Positions 1-5,844 of a DNA stretch of 5,852 bases are shown here, one piece after another. This DNA comes from Candidatus Bathyarchaeota archaeon. GTDB lineage: Archaea > Thermoproteota > Bathyarchaeia > Bathyarchaeales > Bathyarchaeaceae. How positions within the stretch are numbered: position 1 is the stretch's first letter; every line of letters starts with the position of its first letter. Location: the NCBI GenBank assembly GCA_014859755.1, contig JACUTO010000099.1:1-5852 (forward strand), read 5' to 3'. The notes under the pieces were generated by a model, which was not told where the DNA came from, ran no database searches, and saw only the letters and a program-made list of their open reading frames with translations. The translations under genes and the position numbers were made by a program.

Positions 1-110
1 ACAATGTTCGCTATGATGGCTACAATAATTACTAGGCTGAGCACGACGACGATTATGTTGCTGACGCCGCGTCGATCCCGTTTAAGACGGAGACGTGTAA
101 TAGTCCACAA
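1..110 (-). CDS. Type IV pilin-like protein with class III signal peptide (5' end only, runs off the window)
   Basis: I see 36 codons before the window edge. The N-terminus reads LWTITRLRLKRDRRG, then VSNIIVVVLSLVIIVAII. This is a basic 15-residue leader ending in RRG followed by an unbroken hydrophobic helix, the class III (archaellin/prepilin) signal peptide layout. Cleavage by a PibD/FlaK-like peptidase is expected after Gly15, leaving a mature protein that begins VSN. The TTG start at 110 is the only usual start codon between an in-frame TAA at 129-131 and the leader, and AGGGGG (118-123) lies 7 bases upstream of it. The frame overlaps the end of the preceding pilin-like gene by 29 bases. 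The product would be a filament subunit or accessory pilin of the ATPase/platform machine encoded upstream. The C-terminal domain is not visible, so its exact class is open. The class is well supported by the leader; the TTG start is an inference. Confidence 0.8.
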   Translation of the reverse strand, partial: MWTITRLRLKRDRRGVSNIIVVVLSLVIIVAIIANI

Positions 111-498
111 CTTTGGTCCCCCTATTGGTTACGACGTTAATGTGATATACAGAGTTGGAACTCCAGCTGTAAGTGACATTTAACCAGCCGTGTTTGTCTT
201 CTTCTAACTCAAGAGGCGTGAACGATTGGGGCGTGTGATTTACGTATACGGCGGCTATTCTAATCGAAACTTTGCCCACGTTGCGAAGATAGATCGAAAT
301 TTTTCCGGTTGTAAACCAAACGTCCTCTACGATGAAGCGTTCGCCCATAGTGTCGTGAAGATTATCCGTGATAACATACGTGGCTGTTATCGCGATTGAC
401 ATGGCGGCGACTGCGATAACCATTAACAAGAGACTGCTTAAGACAGGGGTTATTCCCCTCCTGTTCCGTAATATGTTTCTCACTGATTCCACCGTCAT
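82..498 (-). CDS. Small archaeal pilin-like protein with class III signal peptide
   Basis: This is a 138-residue protein if it starts at the ATG at 498. The leader MTVESVRNILRNRRG (15 residues, basic, ending RRG) is followed by a hydrophobic helix (about 16-43, starting ITPVLSSLLLMVI). This is the archaeal type IV pilin N-terminal pattern (DUF1628/Pilin_N-like). The remainder is a short, probably beta-rich extracellular domain with RNVGKV at 72-77 and two N-glycosylation sequons, NHT (87-89) and NVT (107-109). A longer reading from an ATG at 528 would add 10 residues. I prefer 498 because that ATG overlaps the preceding stop as ATGA, because the 528 ATG has no Shine-Dalgarno sequence, and because the shorter leader matches the 15 residues of the next pilin. 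The likely role is a filament subunit, minor pilin or periplasmic-face accessory of the adjacent machine. It is not an obvious major archaellin. Confidence 0.85.
   Translation of the reverse strand: MTVESVRNILRNRRGITPVLSSLLLMVIAVAAMSIAITATYVITDNLHDTMGERFIVEDVWFTTGKISIYLRNVGKVSIRIAAVYVNHTPQSFTPLELEEDKHGWLNVTYSWSSNSVYHINVVTNRGTKVVDYYTSPS
118..123 (-). promoter_or_regulatory. Ribosome binding site for the TTG-started pilin gene
   Basis: The minus strand reads AGGGGG, 7 bases upstream of the TTG at 110. It can pair with the archaeal anti-Shine-Dalgarno sequence over six bases with one G-U pair. It lies inside the coding sequence of the preceding pilin-like gene. Together with an in-frame TAA just upstream, it decides the start, since no ATG or GTG is available in this frame. 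Confidence 0.6.
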
Positions 499-1319
499 AC
501 CATAAATTTGAAGACCAGATACCCACATGTTAGAAGGATGACACTATGCTTTAGGCCGGCGCCAACGGTTCCTTCACCCATTTTTCCAGCCATGAGACCA
601 CCGAAGAAAGCTTGAATGCCGCTCATGTGAAAGAAAACTCTCCTAGCTTCTTCTGGCGTCATTATGGCGGCAAACCCTGTGGTAGACATCTCCGACATGC
701 GGACAAAGAAAGATCCGAAAAGCATGACGATGGTGAAGAGGAAGACGAAAAACGCAACATAGGTAATCGCAACATAAGGTCTCGTTTGGGTTTTACGCTC
801 CTGATCAAACGTTAGGGTTGTCTGCACGAATTTCTCCATTGGATCAAAGACCTTTTCAACTCGTCCTCCCGATCTGCTGGCTTCAAGGATTAAGGGAATC
901 GTTTGCCTTACGAGAGTTGTATCAACGCGCTCGCCTAGGGATTGAAGCGCCTTTTCGAAGGGCACCCCCCAACTCATTTGAGCCACCATCTTCTTCAATT
1001 CTTTGGTTAGAGGTCCATAGCGTCGTTTAGAGGCATCTTCTAGGGCTTGCGGCAGGGGCATGCCAGTTTTTTGAGCTTGAACTATGCTTCGAAAGAGGTC
1101 GGGAAGATGTTTGTCTATGGATCTCTTCCAATGATAATCCACGTAATCGAGCACCGCCGGAGGAAAAACAGTGATCACTACCGCTAATAACAGATATTCG
1201 TCGAAGAGGGGACTACCCTGAAGTGTTATACATGCTGTTGCAACTATGATGACCCCTAAGACACTGGACACGATCCAAGCGATTTTCTTCTCCCACTTTT
1301 CAACTTTAGGCATACTCAT
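495..1319 (-). CDS. Type II secretion F-family platform protein, C-terminal-half type (TadC/FlaJ-like)
   Basis: This 274-residue polytopic membrane protein is the second of two platform subunits. Hydrophobic segments lie at about 14-32, 42-57, 181-205, 233-247 and 256-273. The cytoplasmic part at about 65-175 has the T2SSF (PF00482-like) helical pattern, including HLPDLFRSIVQAQKTGMPL (71-89) and the second helical bundle with EASRSGG (146-152). The C-terminal stretch with AGKMGEG (244-250) and GLKHS (255-259) resembles the end of archaeal FlaJ/TadC proteins. The family forms the inner-membrane platform on which the hexameric ATPase acts during pilin insertion. It starts at an ATG that overlaps the preceding gene's TGA (ATGA), and its own TGA overlaps the pilin-like gene's ATG, so translation is probably coupled at both ends. 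A second ATG two codons later (1313) is an alternative start. With one T2SSF domain it is about half a fused FlaJ. Confidence 0.88.
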   Translation of the reverse strand: MSMPKVEKWEKKIAWIVSSVLGVIIVATACITLQGSPLFDEYLLLAVVITVFPPAVLDYVDYHWKRSIDKHLPDLFRSIVQAQKTGMPLPQALEDASKRRYGPLTKELKKMVAQMSWGVPFEKALQSLGERVDTTLVRQTIPLILEASRSGGRVEKVFDPMEKFVQTTLTFDQERKTQTRPYVAITYVAFFVFLFTIVMLFGSFFVRMSEMSTTGFAAIMTPEEARRVFFHMSGIQAFFGGLMAGKMGEGTVGAGLKHSVILLTCGYLVFKFMV

Positions 1320-2320
1320 CGCTTCGGCGAAATCATATCTAGGATTATGAGAAATACGACCGATCCGATCGGTAAGCCGATATACGTTAGAAGATACAAC
1401 AGTAGACGTGGATCAAGCAGTCCAAACCCGCCTCCACCCAGCATCGCCATCACTGAAAGCATCACCACGAAGATGAGGGACCCCGCAACCATTAGAGTAA
1501 CGTAAAACTCTGCCAAAACTGTAAGAGTATCCGAGAACCGACGCAGTGCAATTCGCTTTAATTTCATATATTGACGTGAACGGTCTCTAAGATATTTTAC
1601 CAGGCTTCCTCCAGAGTGAATTGTGGCAATGAAACCCTCAAGCAGCTCTTTAAACCTTTCAGAAGGCGTTCGCTGAGAGGCAGCTTCTAAAGCTGAAATG
1701 ATGTCAAAGCCGAAAAGCTCTACATCCCGCACTATGGTTCTGGCTTCATTAGAAACCGCCAATGAAGCGTCAACTTGAGCCAAGGAACGAAATATAAAAT
1801 CCGGCAGCACACCGGCACCGGCCAAAATCGACATGTACCCCGCAGTGAAGGGAAGCCCATCCTCTAAGGTCCTCTTCAAACTATCTGCGCGATAAATGGG
1901 ATAAAAATAAAAACCGATTACAGTTAAGGCTCCCGCAAACAGGCTTGCCCCTATTCCAAAAAGAAGAGACGAGAGGAGAGAAAGCTTAAAAATGAAAGTC
2001 AGGAGCACAGGAACAAGAATCAGAACTGAAATGGAAAGCAGCAAAGCTGTCAAAATAACTGTGCTAACATAAGCCTTAAAGTGGACTTTAATCCCAGATT
2101 TGCGCAAGTTCACGTCTAAATCTTTGAACAAGGGCAGAAATCCGGTTGCCCTTCCCCCAATAACTTGGTAAGCAAAAACCTGAGGTTTCGTCGCACCTAA
2201 TCGAAGGCTCTCGATCCAGCGGTGAAAGCGACGCATAATGGGAGAGAGATGTGGGCGAAAGGAGTTTTTGACGCGTCGATAAGTTCTTTTGATTCTCTTC
2301 CTGATTTTGCTTAAGATCAT
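1316..2320 (-). CDS. Type II secretion F-family platform protein, N-terminal-half type (TadB/FlaJ-like)
   Basis: This is a 334-residue membrane protein. A strongly basic N-terminus (RKRIKRTYRRVK at 7-18) is followed by a soluble segment to about residue 80. Hydrophobic segments lie at about 84-110 and 112-140, then a cytoplasmic T2SSF domain at about 150-262 (LEDGLPFTAGYMSILAGAG at 152-170; IATIHSGGSL at 231-240). Further hydrophobic segments lie at about 266-293 and 305-328. The fold and topology match the first half of a FlaJ-type platform protein, with the second half encoded by the next gene. It should interact with the ATPase on its cytoplasmic face. Its start overlaps the ATPase stop as ATGA. 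The split into two proteins is the Tad (TadB/TadC) arrangement rather than the single fused FlaJ of archaella. The family call is firm; which machine it serves is inferred from context. Confidence 0.87.
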   Translation of the reverse strand: MILSKIRKRIKRTYRRVKNSFRPHLSPIMRRFHRWIESLRLGATKPQVFAYQVIGGRATGFLPLFKDLDVNLRKSGIKVHFKAYVSTVILTALLLSISVLILVPVLLTFIFKLSLLSSLLFGIGASLFAGALTVIGFYFYPIYRADSLKRTLEDGLPFTAGYMSILAGAGVLPDFIFRSLAQVDASLAVSNEARTIVRDVELFGFDIISALEAASQRTPSERFKELLEGFIATIHSGGSLVKYLRDRSRQYMKLKRIALRRFSDTLTVLAEFYVTLMVAGSLIFVVMLSVMAMLGGGGFGLLDPRLLLYLLTYIGLPIGSVVFLIILDMISPKR

Positions 2321-3834
2321 GACATTCCCAACCTTGCCTTCCGATGAACGCGGGCAGGATCAGCGTAGTATTCTCTGATGACGGTGACGACGTCGGTGTA
2401 TCTGCGGATCCCTTTTTTCACCATCCAGTCTAACACTGTTTTTCTTCGATGAAGATCCTCTTGAACCTCCTCCTTACCGAGTCCCATACGTTTCATTTTT
2501 TCTTCCAAGATGTTGCTACGACCAGAATACAAGAAGACGTCACGTTTCGCATCCCATCGATACACTTCATTGGTTAAGAGTTCCTGCGTCCTAGGATCTA
2601 AACCAACAATCTCTGTCACTGTGTGGGTTCTTCTAGCGGGTTTTCCGTCAACTTCTGTTCGCAACTGAACCGTTACAGCATCGATCATTGTAAGTAGAGG
2701 CCTCGGAATGTTCATGGGTTCCGACCCCAAACGATGGATAACAGAACTCACAGATTCACCATGGATCGTGCCCATTCCTAAGTGACCTGTAGCCATGGCT
2801 TGGAAGAGTGTGTAAGCTTCTGCACCGCGGACTTCGCCTACGATTAGGTAGTCTGGTCTCTGCCTAACAGCCGCCTTCAAAAGATCAAAAAGCGTGATGG
2901 CGCCCGTTCCTTTTTCGTCGTGCCCGAAGCCTGTTCGTACAACCGATGGAATCCAGTTTTCATGGGGCAAGTTGAGCTCAGCTGTGTCCTCTACGCTGAC
3001 TATCTTTAATCCGGGTTTTATGAACATTGACAAACAGTTGAGTACGGTTGTTTTTCCTGCAGCCATGCCTCCGGCTATGAGGATAGATGCCCGGTTTTCG
3101 ATGGCGTACCAGAAGTATGCGGCCATGTCGGATGAGAGGGTGCCGAATGAGATTAGGTCTGAAATGGTTAGGGGGTCAACGCGAAAGCGACGGATTGTGA
3201 ATGTTGACCCTCTTCGGGTGATTTCTTTTCCGTAGGTTATTTGGATGCGGCTTCCGTCTGGGAGGGAGGCGTCAAGTATAGGCATCGCGAGGGAGATGTT
3301 TTTTCCCGCTAGGTAGGCTAGCCTAACTACGAAGGAGTTTAGTTCGTCAACATCGTTGAAGATGATGTTGGTGGGGAGGGATTCGTGTTCACGATGCCAG
3401 ACGTAAAGGGGTATGTTGACTCCGTCTGCTGAGATGTCTTCGATCAGATGGTCTTTCATGAGGGGGTCAATTTTTCCGTAGCCGAGGAAGTCGCGTATAA
3501 GGTAGTACATGAGTTTGTCCATGGCTTCCTCAGCGATTTTCAGTTGATAGTCTTTGATGATTTCGCGAATCTTGTTTTTGAGATACTTCTCAGCCTTGTC
3601 TCGTGTTCCGATTTCTTTGAGGTTGATGTCGATTTCTTCGATTAGTATGGCTTTGATTTCTTTTAGTTGGTGTTCCTCTTCTTTGAGGAGGGTGGGTTCA
3701 ATTACGTCATATCTTATTCTTTGGGTGTTTGGTTCTCTAACGACTGCGGCGTAGACGTAGGGCTCATGGATGAGATAAACTTCTCGGAAAACGGATGGCT
3801 TTTTTTCCTGTATCGATTTTGACTGGCCTTTCAT
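2317..3834 (-). CDS. Type IV filament/secretion ATPase (TadA/GspE/FlaI family)
   Basis: This 505-residue cytoplasmic ATPase would drive pilin insertion and filament assembly as a hexamer. Residues 1-110 are a charged N-terminal region and 115-235 an N-terminal ATPase subdomain, with RRGSTFTIRRF (207-217) supplying the expected arginine-finger region. Walker A is GGMAAGKTT (255-263, K261). The Asp box is VEDTAEL (281-287). Walker B is DYLIVGEVRG (328-337, catalytic Glu334). The His box is TGHLGMGTIHGE (349-360, H351 and H358). All catalytic elements are present and the length is usual for the archaeal family. The ATG at 3834 is preceded in frame by TGA three codons upstream, which fixes the start. 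GAAGGT lies 3 bases before it and is a poor Shine-Dalgarno site, so coupling to the small ORF that ends at TAATG is plausible. The gene heads a run of ATGA-overlapping genes. Archaellum FlaI is an alternative, but no FlaH or archaellin is nearby. The first half prefers C/A-ending codons, unlike the second half. Confidence 0.93.
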   Translation of the reverse strand: MKGQSKSIQEKKPSVFREVYLIHEPYVYAAVVREPNTQRIRYDVIEPTLLKEEEHQLKEIKAILIEEIDINLKEIGTRDKAEKYLKNKIREIIKDYQLKIAEEAMDKLMYYLIRDFLGYGKIDPLMKDHLIEDISADGVNIPLYVWHREHESLPTNIIFNDVDELNSFVVRLAYLAGKNISLAMPILDASLPDGSRIQITYGKEITRRGSTFTIRRFRVDPLTISDLISFGTLSSDMAAYFWYAIENRASILIAGGMAAGKTTVLNCLSMFIKPGLKIVSVEDTAELNLPHENWIPSVVRTGFGHDEKGTGAITLFDLLKAAVRQRPDYLIVGEVRGAEAYTLFQAMATGHLGMGTIHGESVSSVIHRLGSEPMNIPRPLLTMIDAVTVQLRTEVDGKPARRTHTVTEIVGLDPRTQELLTNEVYRWDAKRDVFLYSGRSNILEEKMKRMGLGKEEVQEDLHRRKTVLDWMVKKGIRRYTDVVTVIREYYADPARVHRKARLGMS

Positions 3835-3911
3835 TAACCTTCACGTTTACTCCGTGTGATAGTTCTTCCGCTAAGGAATTGGCTGACGAAGCCGATTCGC
3901 GAATCTTCCAT
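3834..3911 (-). CDS. Possible 25-codon leaderless leader ORF upstream of the ATPase
   Basis: An ATG at 3911 opens 25 codons (MEDSRIGFVSQF, then LSGRTITRSKREG) and ends in a TAA that shares its last base with the ATPase start (TAATG). A TATA-like box at 3938-3945 is centred about 30 bases upstream of the ATG, so a transcript starting between about 3911 and 3914 would be essentially leaderless for this frame. If translated, it would deliver ribosomes directly to the ATPase start, whose own ribosome binding site is weak. I recognise no domain. The peptide has no clear hydrophobic segment and is basic at its C-terminus. An open frame of this length arises by chance about three times in ten, so the case rests on position, not on length. 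It could equally be untranslated 5' leader. Confidence 0.35.
   Translation of the reverse strand: MEDSRIGFVSQFLSGRTITRSKREG
3894..3905. repeat. 12-bp perfect palindrome GATTCGCGAATC in the operon leader
   Basis: GATTCGCGAATC is self-complementary over all 12 bases. It lies just downstream of the expected transcription start. It could be an operator for a dimeric regulator or a small RNA stem. About one 12-bp palindrome is expected in a window of this size, but only about 0.04 in this gap. A short hairpin, GGCT-TCGTC-AGCC, follows directly on the minus strand (3881-3893). Confidence 0.35.
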
Positions 3912-3954
3912 AGCGAGAATATATTGTATCGCAAGACTTAATAAATTCTATGGA
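3907..3954. repeat. 7-bp inverted repeat flanking the putative pilus promoter
   Basis: On the minus strand TCCATAG (3948-3954) is matched by its reverse complement CTATGGA (3907-3913). The arms are 41 bases apart centre to centre, about four helical turns. They enclose the TATA-like box, and one arm covers the first codon of the small leader ORF. This could be a regulator site, but a 7-bp inverted pair in a gap this long is close to chance expectation. Confidence 0.25.
3938..3950 (-). promoter_or_regulatory. Putative archaeal promoter (TATA-like box) of the pilus operon
   Basis: The minus strand reads TAGAA (3946-3950, a weak BRE-like element) followed by TTTATTAA (3938-3945), close to the archaeal TATA consensus. 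The expected transcription start, 25-30 bases past the box centre, falls at about 3911-3916. This site lies in the only non-coding gap between aIF5B and the ATPase, so it is the natural promoter of the filament operon. A second AT-rich octamer, AATATATT (3918-3925), could act instead, with a start near 3893. Confidence 0.5.
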
Positions 3955-3989
3955 TGGAAAATCACTTACACCGTCACAGTTTAACTAGG

Positions 3990-5768
3990 CTAGGCTGCCC
4001 AGAAGGGAGATTTACGCCTCATCATTTCCACCAGCTCATTCAGCGCTCCAAGCTCTTCAGAGGACAAGCGATCTTGAAACTTCGTTAGCAAGATTTTGGC
4101 GTGGGCTTCAGGCACCCTAACGTAGAATACGTCCCCCTCCTGGATATGACGCCCAACAATCGGTTTATCTAATGAAACTGCCACTTGCATCCCAGTGTTA
4201 GCCTCCGAAACTGCTTGGCCGCGGTCCTGAATCTGCTTGATCTCGCCGACATCCCGCCCATCTTCCTTGACGAGGACATATTTTGGTTGGATGTGCCCCG
4301 CCAAAACTTCTATCCCAACTATAGCTGGTTTCGCTTTTCTGAACACGTAGCCGGGAAGGAACTTTATCTTACCCGGCCTGACTAGCCTGTCAAACTCTTC
4401 TTTAAGCTGCGCTTCCTTCTCGCTTTTGATCCATTGGACGTAATCGTCAATTAGATGGTAAATGATGTTGTTTTGAAAGATAGGAACCCCTCGGCTTTTC
4501 GCTTCTTCCTCCGCATCTGGCAGCACCTTTACATTGAAGGCTAAAACGACCCCGTGGAGTGGTTCATTTCCTTTGACCACAACAGCCTCGGTGACGTCTC
4601 GCTTAGAAACGTCGCCGACATCCGCCAACCTTATCGGAACGTTGTTTCGTTTCAAACTCTCGGCGATGGCTTCGAGGGATCCCAACGCGTCGGTTTTCAG
4701 CACGACACCTTCCATTTCAGTAACGATTCTGATTTTTTCCACTTCTTCGGAAACCGATTCAACATACTCCTCAAGGTGGTCTTTAGACGGAACCACGTAC
4801 AAAGGTGCACCAGCTAAGGCTTCTTCAAGGTTTGGCGCTGCGATTTTTATTCCAGCCGCAGCTGAAACCGCGTCAACTGAGGAGAATTTGTCCCGAGGAT
4901 CTCTGATCTCGTCCAGAGGCTTCGGCAGAAGAACAGCCCGGACGTTGGTCACGATGGGTTTTTCTTTGGCACCCACGACGATTATGTCGCCTTTTTGAAG
5001 CACTCCATCATAGATGATGACGTTGATGGTGATACCGAGTCCAGGTTCCTCCTTAACCTCTAAGACCGTTCCCTTCGCCGGTCCCTTTGTTACTCGGAGG
5101 CTGGGGCGCAGATATTGTTGAGTTAGACCAACGAGAACCGCTAAGAGTTCGGGTATGCCCTCCCCTGTTTTGGCGCTCGTCGGAACGATGGCTATGTTTT
5201 TGGTGAAATCAGATATTTTGTCAAACCGGTCTGCTCTAAAATCGAGTCTGGAAAAAGTTCCCATGACCGTGTATAAACGTTCATCTAGGTCTTGGCGAAC
5301 GTAGGGGTCTTGATCTCGGTAGGACGCTAAGAAGGGTTCATCAGAGTTGGATTTCCAGCCTGGTAAGCGATCGATTTTGTTTGCCGCCACGAGGAAGGGA
5401 GTTTTCCTTGCCTTCAAGATGTCGATACATTCATATGTCTGAGCCTCGAATCCCCTTAGAACGTCGATCACAAGAATCGCGATGTCTGCCACCGCGCCGC
5501 CTCTTTTCCTCAAGTTGGCGAAGGCTTCATGACCCGGCGTATCAATGACGAGCAGTCCGGGAATTCGCACCCTTCTTCTTAATCCTTTCAGAAGAGAACC
5601 ACATATCTTGGTAAGGGTCTTAACAGGAAAGAAACTTGCACCGATGTGTTGGGTTATGCCTCCGGCTTCACGGGCTTGGACACTGCTTTTTCTGATGCGA
5701 TCTAGCAATAAAGTCTTTCCAGTGTCGATGTGACCCAGCACGCACACGATGGGTTGCCGTACGGGCAT
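3990..5768 (-). CDS. infB: Archaeal translation initiation factor aIF5B (IF2/eIF5B-type GTPase)
   Basis: This is a 592-residue cytoplasmic translational GTPase that promotes ribosomal subunit joining and stabilises initiator tRNA. The GTPase motifs are G1 GHIDTGKT (12-19), G2 GGITQHIG (36-43, Thr39), G3 DTPGHE (76-81, with catalytic-type His80), G4 NKID (130-133) and G5 SAK (198-200). A beta-barrel domain II spans about 225-330 (TKGPAKGTVLEVKEEPGLG). Domain III spans about 345-440 (KTDALGSLEAI at 358-368). The C-terminal domain IV begins at about 460 and is the region expected to bind aIF1A and the acceptor end of tRNA. The length matches archaeal aIF5B, with no long N-terminal extension and no intein at the P-loop, where some archaea carry one. 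The MPVRQPIV start is typical for the family and GTGAGG precedes it. The stop is TAG with an in-frame TAA three codons later. It is a housekeeping gene, probably transcribed separately from the pilus operon downstream. Confidence 0.97.
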   Translation of the reverse strand: MPVRQPIVCVLGHIDTGKTLLLDRIRKSSVQAREAGGITQHIGASFFPVKTLTKICGSLLKGLRRRVRIPGLLVIDTPGHEAFANLRKRGGAVADIAILVIDVLRGFEAQTYECIDILKARKTPFLVAANKIDRLPGWKSNSDEPFLASYRDQDPYVRQDLDERLYTVMGTFSRLDFRADRFDKISDFTKNIAIVPTSAKTGEGIPELLAVLVGLTQQYLRPSLRVTKGPAKGTVLEVKEEPGLGITINVIIYDGVLQKGDIIVVGAKEKPIVTNVRAVLLPKPLDEIRDPRDKFSSVDAVSAAAGIKIAAPNLEEALAGAPLYVVPSKDHLEEYVESVSEEVEKIRIVTEMEGVVLKTDALGSLEAIAESLKRNNVPIRLADVGDVSKRDVTEAVVVKGNEPLHGVVLAFNVKVLPDAEEEAKSRGVPIFQNNIIYHLIDDYVQWIKSEKEAQLKEEFDRLVRPGKIKFLPGYVFRKAKPAIVGIEVLAGHIQPKYVLVKEDGRDVGEIKQIQDRGQAVSEANTGMQVAVSLDKPIVGRHIQEGDVFYVRVPEAHAKILLTKFQDRLSSEELGALNELVEMMRRKSPFWAA

Positions 5769-5776
5769 GTAGTCTT

Positions 5777-5782
5777 CCTCAC
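5777..5782 (-). promoter_or_regulatory. Ribosome binding site of aIF5B
   Basis: The minus strand reads GTGAGG, 8 bases before the ATG at 5768, a good match to the Shine-Dalgarno sequence at normal spacing. It supports the chosen start. Confidence 0.6.
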
Positions 5783-5837
5783 TGTTAACCGTTGGAAACA
5801 GCGACTATTAGATTCTATCATGAATGACACATCAAAG

Positions 5838-5844
5838 TTATAAA
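5838..5844 (-). promoter_or_regulatory. Putative archaeal TATA box of aIF5B
   Basis: The minus strand reads TTTATAA, with CGAAA a few bases upstream as a weak BRE-like element. A start about 27 bases downstream (near 5814) would give a leader of about 46 bases ahead of the aIF5B ATG, with the Shine-Dalgarno site inside it. The surrounding AGTTTATAACT is almost symmetrical, so a divergent promoter for a gene beyond the window edge cannot be excluded. Confidence 0.45.

Noticed and set aside
499..528. Ten-residue longer start (ATG at 528) for the pilin-like gene
   Set aside because: There is no Shine-Dalgarno match, it lies inside the upstream gene, and it lengthens the class III leader beyond the 15 residues shared with the next pilin. 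The ATGA at 495-498 is the better start.
1..3834. Assignment of the locus as an archaellum (fla/arl) operon
   Set aside because: The ATPase and platform proteins are related to FlaI/FlaJ, but no FlaH, FlaC/D/E, FlaF/G or clear archaellin is present, and the platform is split in the Tad manner. The call stays at type IV filament, probably a pilus.
3918..3925. AATATATT as the main TATA box of the pilus operon
   Set aside because: It is possible, but it is a poorer match to the archaeal consensus than TTTATTAA at 3938-3945. It is kept only as an alternative in that entry.
3955..3989. Transcription terminator after aIF5B
   Set aside because: There is no stable hairpin and only a run of four Ts on the coding strand, too weak to call. 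Read-through into the pilus operon is possible.
3981..3999. Tandem CCTAG copies at the aIF5B stop as a functional repeat
   Set aside because: Two 5-base copies that include the stop codon are easily due to chance; the only likely consequence is an in-frame backup TAA shortly after.
4534..4998. Plus-strand open frame of 154 codons antisense to aIF5B
   Set aside because: It lies wholly inside the conserved aIF5B coding region, is Ser/Thr-rich and low in complexity, and shows no recognisable domain. It is a shadow of the real gene.
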